Positions 1 to 5,332 of a DNA stretch of 18,332 nucleotides are shown here, one piece after another. This DNA comes from UBA668 sp038234785 (GTDB lineage: Bacteria > Actinomycetota > Acidimicrobiia > Acidimicrobiales > Ilumatobacteraceae). The notes beneath the pieces were generated by a model. The model made no database searches. It saw only the letters and a list, made by a program, of their open reading frames with translations, and was not told the DNA's origin. The DNA lies in assembly GCA_038234785.1 (NCBI GenBank), contig JBBQTC010000072.1, forward strand, positions 1 through 18,332, in the 5' to 3' direction. The position numbers and the translations under genes were made by a program. Positions within the stretch are counted from its first letter, which is position 1, and each line of letters starts with the position of its first letter.

Positions 1-70
1 CTATCTATCTATTTAACCTGGTCACAGCGTTGCGGATTTTTTCACTCAACTGCGATTTTCAAGTCGGCGA

Positions 71-94
71 GTTGGACGGTCCAACCCGTCCAAC
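71..94. repeat. 7-1-7 palindrome with an extra half-site
   Basis: Positions 71-85 read GTTGGAC-G-GTCCAAC, a perfect palindrome with 7-base arms and one central base. A third copy of the right arm, GTCCAAC, follows two bases later (88-94). The layout (7-1-7-2-7) matches the GTGGGAA/TTCCCAC cluster at 735-758 although the bases differ. It lies 77 bases upstream of the first gene start. Operator, iteron or recombination site are all possible; the role is unknown. Confidence 0.6.
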
Positions 95-170
95 GCAAAA
101 CCGCGCTCCGTGGTGCCAACCTCACAGCCTCGTCTAACCCCCAGCACCATCCCCAACCAAGGACGCACCA

Positions 171-587
171 ATGACCACCATCGTGCCCGCCGGCGACCTC
201 CTGGCCGTCGTGTCGCACTTCGAGATCAGAGCCGGCGACGAGCTCGGCCAAGCAACCTGCATCACCATCGAGCGCGTGCTCGCCTTCGAAATCCCCTACC
301 CGGGCGAGCGCGACGCCAACCCCAAGTACCTCCTCGACCGCACGGGTTGGTGCACCATTCATGAGCCGATGTTCTACGGCTACAGCGAAGCCCACAGCGG
401 GCAGCAGTACGACCTCTGGACCGAGGCCCTCACCATCGTGCCAACCGCAGCACTGCTCACCACATTGCAGGCCCTCGCCACTCCCGAGGAGATGATCGCC
501 CACGCCATCGCCGAGAAGTGGATCGCCGAAGAGACCGAGACCGACGGGACCGCCCTCTACTACCCCGGAAATAACCGGCCGGCATGA
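171..587 (+). CDS. hypothetical protein, first gene of accessory operon
   Basis: A 138-residue protein I do not recognise. The ATG at 171 has an AAGGA ribosome-binding site 7 bases upstream (159-163), so the start is well supported. The protein has no signal peptide or membrane segment. It is mixed alpha/beta in character, with a hydrophobic N-terminal half, two Cys residues, several Trp and Tyr, and a helical acidic stretch near the C-terminus (around residues 105-125). The stop overlaps the ATG of the next frame (ATGA at 584-587), which suggests translational coupling to what follows. Its position ahead of a WhiB-like gene and a capsid gene suggests a small accessory protein of a phage-like element. 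No function can be assigned. Confidence 0.75.
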   Translation: MTTIVPAGDLLAVVSHFEIRAGDELGQATCITIERVLAFEIPYPGERDANPKYLLDRTGWCTIHEPMFYGYSEAHSGQQYDLWTEALTIVPTAALLTTLQALATPEEMIAHAIAEKWIAEETETDGTALYYPGNNRPA

Positions 588-880
588 CCACGACAGCCCG
601 CCCGTGTGGGAAGTGGGAAGTTCCCACACCCTCCCCCTGTCGCCCCTATCAAGATAATCCGATTTCTCTCTCTCTTTCCCCTGGTAGTGGCGTTGTGACG
701 TTGCGGGTCGACAGCGGTCCCACCCTTCCCACGTGTGGGAAGTTCCCACGCTTCCCACAGTCCCCGACCCCGAACCCGCCAGCATCGTCGAAGCCGCCCG
801 CTCCCTCTGCGGCCTCGCCACACCTCGCGCCGTCGAGCTCCTTCGCCGTGCCCTCGAAGCCATCGAAGCGGAACGAGTGA
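584..880 (+). CDS. doubtful Pro/Ser-rich ORF spanning the palindrome clusters
   Basis: A 98-codon frame whose ATG overlaps the previous stop (ATGA, 584-587) and whose TGA overlaps a GTG in the WhiB frame (GTGA, 877-880). Both junctions are typical of coupled actinobacterial genes, and that is the main argument for it. Against it, the middle (about 630-725) is AT-richer and pyrimidine-rich and looks non-coding. The C-terminal half is a low-complexity Pro/Ser run that reads like an out-of-frame shadow of the helical WhiB N-terminus encoded in the other frame. It may be translated only as a coupling leader, or not at all. Confidence 0.25.
   Translation: MTTTARPCGKWEVPTPSPCRPYQDNPISLSLSPGSGVVTLRVDSGPTLPTCGKFPRFPQSPTPNPPASSKPPAPSAASPHLAPSSSFAVPSKPSKRNE
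606..627. repeat. GTGGGAA/TTCCCAC palindrome cluster A
   Basis: GTGGGAA occurs twice head to tail (606-612 and 613-619). One base later comes its reverse complement TTCCCAC (621-627), so 613-627 is a perfect 7-1-7 palindrome. The matching cluster B lies at 726-758, with the palindrome centres 122 bases apart. Between them is a pyrimidine-rich, less GC-rich stretch (about 650-680). This resembles a multi-site binding region for a DNA-binding protein (operator or replication iterons); the function is inference only. Confidence 0.65.
726..758. repeat. GTGGGAA/TTCCCAC palindrome cluster B
   Basis: Four heptamers are packed together: TTCCCAC (726-732), GTGGGAA (735-741), TTCCCAC (743-749) and TTCCCAC (752-758). 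Positions 735-749 repeat exactly the 15-base palindrome of cluster A at 613-627. The cluster overlaps the GTG at 733, the first available start of the WhiB-like frame, so protein binding here could block that gene, or the repeat may itself encode the protein's N-terminus. Confidence 0.65.
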
Positions 881-1155
881 ACGCCCGCCACATGATCGAC
901 CTACCCCGCCGCCCCGACTGGCACCAGCACGCTGCCTGCCGAGGCATGACCGAGCTGATGTACCCCAGCCAAGGCGACGACGTCCGACCCGCGATCGCCA
1001 TCTGCAACCGATGCCCCGTCATCGAACCCTGCCTCGAGTACGCACTCGACAACGTCGAACGCTTCGGGATCTGGGCCGGCCTCTCAGAGAAGCCACGCCG
1101 ACGCCTCCGCAGCCAACGCCGCCAAGCAGCCACGACCGAGGAGCGCAGCGCATGA
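733..1155 (+). CDS. WhiB-like Fe-S transcription factor
   Basis: WhiB proteins are actinobacterial regulators that bind a [4Fe-4S] cluster and often partner the sigma factor; phages carry them too. Numbered from the GTG at 733 (140 residues), the four cluster cysteines are Cys69, Cys91, Cys94 and Cys100, in the usual C-n-C-x2-C-x5-C order. The Gly/Trp turn GIWAG is at 112-116 and a basic DNA-binding tail at 121-130. The start is uncertain. GTG 733 has no ribosome-binding site and lies in a palindrome cluster, but it keeps a convincing helical stretch (about 17-50) in frame. GTG 877 (92 residues, overlapping the stop of the doubtful frame at 584-880) and ATG 892 are alternatives. The stop overlaps the next ATG (1152-1155). 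It probably regulates genes of the element. Confidence 0.88.
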   Translation: MWEVPTLPTVPDPEPASIVEAARSLCGLATPRAVELLRRALEAIEAERVNARHMIDLPRRPDWHQHAACRGMTELMYPSQGDDVRPAIAICNRCPVIEPCLEYALDNVERFGIWAGLSEKPRRRLRSQRRQAATTEERSA

Positions 1156-1259
1156 CGAGCTCACGAACACGAGCCCGAGCTCGCCAACGAGGCCGGGGCC
1201 CGGGTGGGGGACCACCGCGGCCGAGCGGAGCCAAGAGGTCAAAGGGGGCTGCGCGTTGA
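1152..1259 (+). CDS. small Arg-rich ORF coupled to whiB-like gene
   Basis: A 35-residue frame starting at an ATG that overlaps the WhiB stop (ATGA, 1152-1155). It is very basic: about ten Arg plus Lys, Gly and Pro, with almost no hydrophobic residues. Such a peptide could bind nucleic acid, but an arbitrary GC-rich sequence can look the same. The overlap is the only real support; no family is recognised. Confidence 0.3.
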   Translation: MTSSRTRARARQRGRGPGGGPPRPSGAKRSKGAAR

Positions 1260-1286
1260 AGCGGGGCTGGATTTGGGATGTAATCT
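1256..1286 (+). promoter_or_regulatory. possible promoter for small acidic/capsid genes
   Basis: TTGAAG (1256-1261) and TAATCT (1281-1286) are separated by 19 bases, giving 4/6 and 4/6 matches to -35 and -10 consensus. TG precedes the -10 directly. It lies in a short non-coding stretch (1260-1472) upstream of the gene at 1473. The spacer is long, so this is a weak call. Confidence 0.25.
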
Positions 1287-1472
1287 TGGGGGAAATGGCA
1301 GGGCCGCCCGGCTGCACGCGTGGACGGGTTTCGGACAGGGTTACGGCCTCTCAGCGCCCCACAGCCGATTCGCGGCTACCTCTGCCCGCTCGACGTTCGC
1401 AAGTGGCTGTCGCCGTTCACGAGCCGCTCGTCGTGGCCGATTCTGTCCAACCGACCTGAGGAGGTCACGTCG

Positions 1473-1718
1473 ATGAGCGAGTACAGCAACGAAGACGACT
1501 TCGAGGACCTCGAGCGGGATCTGCTCGGCGACATGGCGCCCGCGTCGTGGCATGCGCCCGATGACTGGTGGTCGCGGCAGTACGCGGCGCTCGATGACGC
1601 CGGCCGGGCGATGCTCGTCGCGGGTGAGCTGTCGATCACGGTGATGAGTCCCAGCGGCGTCGAGAAGGTTCGGCTGCAGCCGCCGGGATGGCTGGTCGAG
1701 GAGCACGCAGCGCGGTAG
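1473..1718 (+). CDS. small acidic protein upstream of capsid gene
   Basis: An 81-residue protein of unknown family. The ATG at 1473 has a strong ribosome-binding site, GAGGAGGT (1458-1465), 7 bases upstream, and the capsid gene's start is preceded by nearly the same site. The first 20 residues are highly acidic (Asp/Glu-rich, probably a short amphipathic helix). A Trp-rich segment follows (WHAPDDWWSRQY, about 27-38), then a mixed C-terminus. It sits where phages often place a scaffold, head-decoration or small head gene, so a capsid-linked role is plausible but unproven. Confidence 0.8.
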   Translation: MSEYSNEDDFEDLERDLLGDMAPASWHAPDDWWSRQYAALDDAGRAMLVAGELSITVMSPSGVEKVRLQPPGWLVEEHAAR

Positions 1719-1866
1719 GGTGCCCCGGTCGGAGTGAGGCGATCTCCTTCGACGGGTCCGGGCGCGATGCCCTGCCGAGCCAGCACCGTGCAAGTCGAGC
1801 GTGATGCTCCCTGCCGCTGGCGCCTTGCATCCATCGTCAGTCAGTGACCGAGGAGGTCCACCAACC

Positions 1867-2682
1867 ATGCCCACTTCCACCAGTTCGTTCGACGGGTTCG
1901 TCTGCTCCGACGAGCTCGCCACGTTCGTCGCGAACGCCGCCGTTACCGGCGCGCCGTTCGCCCGCAACATCACGCCGCTGCCGACCGAACGCGGTTCGGT
2001 GTCGTTCCCGACCGCGTCGCCGGAGGGCTTCGATTGGGTCTCCGAGAATGGCACGATCCCGACGGTTGACCTCAACGACGGCGCCGACGTCGTCGCGGTC
2101 GCGAAGCTCGCAGGTCTGCTCGGCATGTCCAACGAGTTCGTGAGCGACGCCGAGCTGCCGATGTCGGATCTCCTCGCGAAGGCGATCGCCGACTCGATGG
2201 GTCCGAAGCTCGACACCGGGCTCCTGTTCGGTTCCGGCGCCCCGGAGCCCGAAGGCGTGATGGCCGTCGCCCCGGAGGCGATCGGCGGACCGGACTTCCG
2301 GTCCGATGTCATCATGGCGTGGGGTGAGCTGGTGGACGCCGGCGCCGACCCGCTCTCGATCGTCGCGTTCGCCTCGGCGAACGTGGTCGCGTGGGAGCTG
2401 TCGCGCACCACGACCGATGGTGTGCCGATCCACGCTGACGGCGCCGCCGCGATGGTCGGCCCTGGAATCCGGATGATCGCAGTTCCGTCGCTGTCGGCCG
2501 GCCAGACCCTCGTCGCGGACGTCTCCGGCCTGTACCTGGTGCTCCGCCAGGACTTCTCCGCAGAGGTCTCCGGTCATGCCGGCTTCGCGAACGACCAGAG
2601 CCTGATGCGGATCAAGGGCCGGTTCGCGGTGGCGTGCCCGACGCCCGGCAAGACGCTCCGCAAGATCACCGCCGCGAGCTGA
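1867..2682 (+). CDS. HK97-fold phage major capsid protein
   Basis: A 271-residue protein resembling short HK97-type major capsid proteins (Phage_capsid family), which assemble icosahedral heads. Family-like features, in order: a short N-terminal arm; an E-loop-like region with FPTASPEGFDWVSE (about 47-60); a beta stretch after it; a long spine-type helix (about 98-120) ending in LLFGSG; then P/A-domain-like sequence to the C-terminus. The start ATG follows GAGGAGGTCC by a good spacing. A further in-frame start upstream at 1801 lacks a comparable site. There is no N-terminal scaffold (delta) domain, and no protease, portal or terminase gene nearby, so the capsid gene is isolated in this window. 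It does not show the N-terminal motif of family 1 encapsulins. Two hairpins follow its stop. Confidence 0.85.
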   Translation: MPTSTSSFDGFVCSDELATFVANAAVTGAPFARNITPLPTERGSVSFPTASPEGFDWVSENGTIPTVDLNDGADVVAVAKLAGLLGMSNEFVSDAELPMSDLLAKAIADSMGPKLDTGLLFGSGAPEPEGVMAVAPEAIGGPDFRSDVIMAWGELVDAGADPLSIVAFASANVVAWELSRTTTDGVPIHADGAAAMVGPGIRMIAVPSLSAGQTLVADVSGLYLVLRQDFSAEVSGHAGFANDQSLMRIKGRFAVACPTPGKTLRKITAAS

Positions 2683-2688
2683 CCCCCC

Positions 2689-2724
2689 GCCTCGGCTGTC
2701 TCTCTCCTGGGGTCCGGCCGAGGC
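2689..2724 (+). terminator. hairpin just after the capsid gene
   Basis: An 8-bp perfect stem (GCCTCGGC, 2689-2696, with GCCGAGGC, 2717-2724) encloses a 20-base loop, 6 bases after the capsid stop. No T-run follows, so termination efficiency is uncertain. Confidence 0.45.
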
Positions 2725-2727
2725 AAG

Positions 2728-2770
2728 GCCGCCCGCGAGGTTCGAGGTGATCTCCAACCTTGCGGGCGGC
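2728..2770 (+). terminator. long strong hairpin downstream of capsid gene
   Basis: The arms 2728-2742 and 2756-2770 pair over 15 bp (one G-U). After one C-C mismatch the stem continues for three more pairs (GAG/CTC), closing on a 5-base loop. It is one of the two strongest folds in the window and starts 4 bases after the preceding hairpin. There is no T-tract. Likely a structural-gene terminator of the phage-like module; a structured RNA element is the alternative. Confidence 0.6.
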
Positions 2771-2993
2771 ACCCCTCAACCGGTCATTGCAACCGGCCGT
2801 GTTCACGTCTCCCGGCCGATCGGGCGCCGAAGGTCCACCAGGAGCGCTGGATCTCACGAGACGCCACAGCGAGCTGGTCCACAGTCGAGGAATCCGCGCT
2901 CGAGCTGGCCGTCGCGGCGAGACTGGGCACCAACCGAACACGCGACAAGGGCCGCCCCGGCAAGGGCGACCCGAGTCATTGAAAGGAGAGATC
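2771..2993. other. non-coding stretch before the DUF4145 pair
   Basis: About 220 bases with open frames but no credible start or ribosome-binding site until AAAGGAG at 2982-2988. The frame leading into the gene at 2994 lacks a convincing protein pattern. Presumably it holds the promoter of the 2994-3838 pair, but I see no clear -35/-10. Confidence 0.4.
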
Positions 2994-3176
2994 ATGGCCT
3001 CCCGAACCCGAGACAGTACCCGGCCCTACGACGAGCGCAAGTTCCTGCACCACGTGGACCGCACCAACCTCCGAGTGCTCGACGTCCCGGCCGCGCTGGC
3101 CGCGCTCGATGAGCTCACCCCGGAGCAGCTCGCGGACGTCCTGTGGTGCGACGCGGCCGAGTCCCGCGCTTCGTGA
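2994..3176 (+). CDS. small hypothetical protein coupled to DUF4145 gene
   Basis: A 60-residue protein with a good ribosome-binding site (AAAGGAG, 2982-2988) before the ATG at 2994. The N-terminus is basic and polar (many Arg/Asp); the C-terminal half forms an Ala/Leu-rich helix-turn-helix-like stretch (VPAALAALDELTPEQLADVL, about 31-50). No family is recognised. Its TGA overlaps the GTG start of the next gene (GTGA, 3173-3176), so the two are likely made together and may work together, for example as a small partner or regulator of the zinc-ribbon protein. Confidence 0.7.
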   Translation: MASRTRDSTRPYDERKFLHHVDRTNLRVLDVPAALAALDELTPEQLADVLWCDAAESRAS

Positions 3177-3838
3177 CCGTCGACTTCGACAACCCGCCGC
3201 CCGAGCAGATCGCAGTCGAGTGCGGCTCGTGCAGCAAGCACGTCAGCGCTCCAATCACAGGCACGGTCTACACATACCAGGAGGATGCCGACCTCGGGTT
3301 CCAGGTCATCCTTGCCACGTGCCCTGCGTGCCAATCAGCGATCGTCGCCGGCCGCACCTTTGACCAATGGGGGAACCCCGGCGACGTCGACATCTCGCCG
3401 CCGCGCCGACTCTGGCCACTGCCTGTGCGGGAGCTATCAACCGACGCGCCCGCGGGGATCCGGCGAGACTTCGACGAAGCACAACGATGTATGTCCGTCA
3501 GCGCTCACACCGCGGCCGCGATCCTCGCTCGCCGACTTCTCGAAGGCATCGCCGTAGACCTCGGCGCCGAGGGCCGCACCCTCGCTGCGAAGCTCAACAA
3601 CTTGAAGGAGACGGGCGCGATCGACGGTCGTCTCGTTGAGTGGGCAGACGCTCTGCGCGTGGTCGGCAACGACGCGGCACACAAGGTCGACACCGTGGTC
3701 TTACACGAGGACGCCACCGACGCTCTCTCGTTCGCCGAGGCGATGGCCGACTACGTCTACACCTTCCGAAGTCGATACGACCGCTTCCTCGAACGGCGCA
3801 ATAAGGCAGCCGCACCCCCAAAGCCAGAGCCCTTCTAG
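3173..3838 (+). CDS. zinc-ribbon DUF4145 domain protein
   Basis: A 221-residue protein when started at GTG 3173, which overlaps the previous stop. A GTG at 3143 is possible but lies inside the upstream gene. Residues 17-53 form a zinc ribbon with Cys17, Cys20, Cys50 and Cys53. Residues about 95-200 match the helical DUF4145 pattern: an ILARRLLEGI helix, a KLNNLKETGAIDGRL segment, then EWADALRVVGNDAAH, an acidic stretch and a final helix ending YVYTF. DUF4145 occurs in restriction-type nuclease subunits and in phage-defence or mobile-element loci; its biochemical activity is not established. At the edge of a phage-like region it is a candidate cargo or defence gene. The stop overlaps that of a small convergent frame. 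Confidence 0.85.
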   Translation: MTVDFDNPPPEQIAVECGSCSKHVSAPITGTVYTYQEDADLGFQVILATCPACQSAIVAGRTFDQWGNPGDVDISPPRRLWPLPVRELSTDAPAGIRRDFDEAQRCMSVSAHTAAAILARRLLEGIAVDLGAEGRTLAAKLNNLKETGAIDGRLVEWADALRVVGNDAAHKVDTVVLHEDATDALSFAEAMADYVYTFRSRYDRFLERRNKAAAPPKPEPF

Positions 3839-4011
3839 CGCCGGTACCTAGTCAACCAGTCCTCGAGCTCCGGCAGCTCGTCGTCGACGACCGTCACCAG
3901 CTCGGCATGCTCACGCAGCACCCTGAACGCCCGCCGCTCCCACTCCGCCAACCGCGCCCGACTCGCGCCACCCGAGCTCCGGCGCTCAGCGCTCAAAGTC
4001 ACGTGTTCCAC
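3835..4011 (-). CDS. small hypothetical protein, convergent with DUF4145 gene
   Basis: A 58-residue frame from GTG 4011 (GGTGG lies 4 bases upstream); GTG 4002 would give 55 residues. The sequence reads like a real small helical protein: a basic N-terminal part (ERRSSGG..RAR), a helix (LAEWERRAFRVLREH), and an acidic C-terminal helix ending DWLTRYRR. Its stop overlaps the stop of the plus-strand DUF4145 gene by two bases. Two exact 10-base direct repeats sit just upstream of its start (4019-4039). No family is recognised; it could be a regulator remnant. Confidence 0.4.
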   Translation of the reverse strand: MEHVTLSAERRSSGGASRARLAEWERRAFRVLREHAELVTVVDDELPELEDWLTRYRR

Positions 4012-4018
4012 GATGCCA

Positions 4019-4039
4019 CCGTGACACACCCGTGACACA
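4019..4039. repeat. two 10-base direct repeats, 11-base period
   Basis: CCGTGACACA occurs at 4019-4028 and again at 4030-4039, in phase with one helical turn. It lies immediately upstream of the minus-strand start at 4011, so an operator for that small gene is a reasonable reading. The other possibility is a junction repeat of the element. Confidence 0.45.
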
Positions 4040-4081
4040 ACATGTCGGGATTCGGGAGGAAATGACGGGAACGAAGAAGAG

Positions 4082-4127
4082 GCATCACCGCAGGTAGAAC
4101 GCCGATTCCTCGCATCGCCGCAGGTAG
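4082..4127. repeat. imperfect 16-base direct repeat at element edge
   Basis: GCATCRCCGCAGGTAG occurs at 4082-4097 (R = A) and 4112-4127 (R = G), with starts 30 bases apart. No gene occupies the stretch 4012-4270 beyond an 11-codon frame starting ATG at 4061. The repeat sits where the accessory region gives way to ordinary chromosome and could mark recombination-site arms. Confidence 0.4.
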
Positions 4128-4210
4128 CGAATGGTGCGCAGATCGTTTCCCGCTTACAGACCGACTCACCACACCATCGGCTTCTGGGCAGGAATCTTCC
4201 CAGTCGAGTT

Positions 4211-4255
4211 TCTGGTCCGGATCGTTCCCGGATCCCGGGAACGATCCTGGCCAGA
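4211..4255 (-). terminator. long hairpin ending the minus-strand operon
   Basis: GGATCGTTCCCGG (4219-4231) pairs perfectly with 4235-4247 across a 3-base loop. After one mismatch, 4211-4217 pairs with 4249-4255 (one G-U). The fold starts 19 bases beyond the stop of the histidine phosphatase gene, so it is probably its terminator. It lacks a U-tract on either strand. It could act in both directions and insulate the accessory region from the host operon. Confidence 0.6.
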
Positions 4256-4274
4256 TGCCGAGCTCGAACTGGAC

Positions 4275-4844
4275 TCAGCGGGGTGGGACGGTGTTGAACG
4301 TCGACAGGGCGGGGCCGCGGTCGCGCACGATGATGCGGGTGACGCTCGCCTGGTCGACCCAGCAACGCCAGGTGATGCCGACATCGACGCCCAGTGCCCA
4401 TGCCATGGCGACCTTGACCGGGGTGGCGTGGCTCACCACGACGATGTGGCGATGGCGAGCTTCGTCGGCCAGTTCGTCGAGCGCCGCGAAGACCCGCTCA
4501 CCGACCGCCCGCAACGTTTCTCCTCCCGGCGCGGCGAAGTCGGGGTCGGCGATCCATTGCTGCCACACGTCGGCAGGGACGTCGGCGATCCGGCTGCCCT
4601 CGTACTCGCCGTAGTGCATCTCCTGCCAGCGCTCGTCGACGACGGGTTCGATGCCGAACACCTCCGCGGTCTGTCGCGCACGCAGCGCCGGCGAACACAC
4701 GACCCGGTCGATGTCCGACACGGCCCCGGCGAGCGCCGCGGCCTGCACGAGACCGACGTCGTCGAGCGGCAGATCGAGCCGACCCTGGAGGCGTCCTCCG
4801 GCGTTGGCCTCGGTGCGGGCGTGACGGACGATGGACAGCACCAT
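4275..4844 (-). CDS. histidine phosphatase family protein
   Basis: A 189-residue cytosolic phosphatase or mutase of the phosphoglycerate-mutase-like superfamily, which works through a phosphohistidine. The N-terminus has the RHxxTxxN signature (Arg7, His8, Thr11, Asn14). The CSPALRARQTAEVF segment carries the next conserved Arg, a Glu-rich stretch follows (HYGEYEG), and the second catalytic His lies in VVSHATPVKV. Length is typical of the CobC/GpmB-like group; the substrate cannot be read from sequence. The ATG is one base after the previous stop (TGA-C-ATG), so it is coupled to the membrane protein gene. In many actinobacteria a zinc-ribbon gene neighbours a phosphatase of this type, and this order fits that pattern. 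Confidence 0.9.
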   Translation of the reverse strand: MVLSIVRHARTEANAGGRLQGRLDLPLDDVGLVQAAALAGAVSDIDRVVCSPALRARQTAEVFGIEPVVDERWQEMHYGEYEGSRIADVPADVWQQWIADPDFAAPGGETLRAVGERVFAALDELADEARHRHIVVVSHATPVKVAMAWALGVDVGITWRCWVDQASVTRIIVRDRGPALSTFNTVPPR

Positions 4845-4845
4845 G

Positions 4846-5328
4846 TCAGTGAACCACGTCGGAGAGGGTGCCTCGGCGGAGGAACTCCGCGCGACGCTCG
4901 CGGTCGGACAGACCGAAGCGCTTCCAGGCCCACCACAGCACCGCCGCGCCGGCGAGCTCCATCAGGACGTCGAGCCACAGGCTGCGCTCGACCGACGGCA
5001 CCTGCACGTCGCCCCACGATCCGCTGAACGGCCACCAGAACGTCGTGGTACTGGCGAACGCGCCGTCCCACACGAGGTGCAGCAGCATGCCGATCGGCAA
5101 CCCGAGCAACAGTCGCCGCACCGGCCTGCGACCCGCGGTGACGATCATGACTGCAGCCAGCGTGCCGACCGCGACCGTGAGGCTGTGCGCCCAGCGCGCC
5201 TGCCCCGCCGGCACGTCGATCAGGTCCGGCAGGAGCGCGCCGAACAGGAGCAGGCGATAGTCGAACCGTGGGTCGGTGAACACGTACCAGACGGACACCA
5301 ACGCGGTGCCCAGGAACCACAGCAGCAT
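4846..5328 (-). CDS. YdjM-like membrane protein (putative metal-dependent hydrolase)
   Basis: A 160-residue integral membrane protein resembling the LexA-regulated, membrane-bound putative hydrolase family (YdjM/DUF457-like). Hydrophobic segments lie near residues 1-15, 25-40, 50-65 and 75-88, with another near 122-135. Conserved polar residues sit at membrane edges: LLPDLIDVP, ARWAHSLT and MLLHLVWDG hold the Asp and His residues expected for metal binding. The ATG at 5328 was chosen because the upstream gene ends 5 bases before it; the longer open frame would overlap that gene. The 3' end is one base from the next gene. The catalytic role is inferred from family resemblance only. Confidence 0.8.
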   Translation of the reverse strand: MLLWFLGTALVSVWYVFTDPRFDYRLLLFGALLPDLIDVPAGQARWAHSLTVAVGTLAAVMIVTAGRRPVRRLLLGLPIGMLLHLVWDGAFASTTTFWWPFSGSWGDVQVPSVERSLWLDVLMELAGAAVLWWAWKRFGLSDRERRAEFLRRGTLSDVVH

Positions 5329-5332
5329 CGGC

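Noticed and set aside
42..1133. 363-codon open frame on the minus strand
   Set aside because: It is antisense to the WhiB frame and the 171-587 gene, Arg/Gly/Ser-rich, and has no family pattern. Long antisense frames are common in GC-rich DNA.
1867..2682. Capsid-like protein as an encapsulin
   Set aside because: The N-terminus lacks the family 1 encapsulin pattern and no cargo-type enzyme lies beside it. A phage capsid in a phage-like context fits better, although a domesticated shell is not excluded.
1341..2772. Long minus-strand frames opposite the capsid gene (1341-2411, 1837-2772)
   Set aside because: The plus-strand frame shows a clear capsid pattern and a strong ribosome-binding site. 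The minus frames have shadow-like composition rich in Arg/His/Ser.
4061..4096. 11-codon frame after a GGGAGGA ribosome-binding site
   Set aside because: Good initiation signal, but the peptide is too short and basic to judge, and it ends inside the direct repeat. Not called as a gene.
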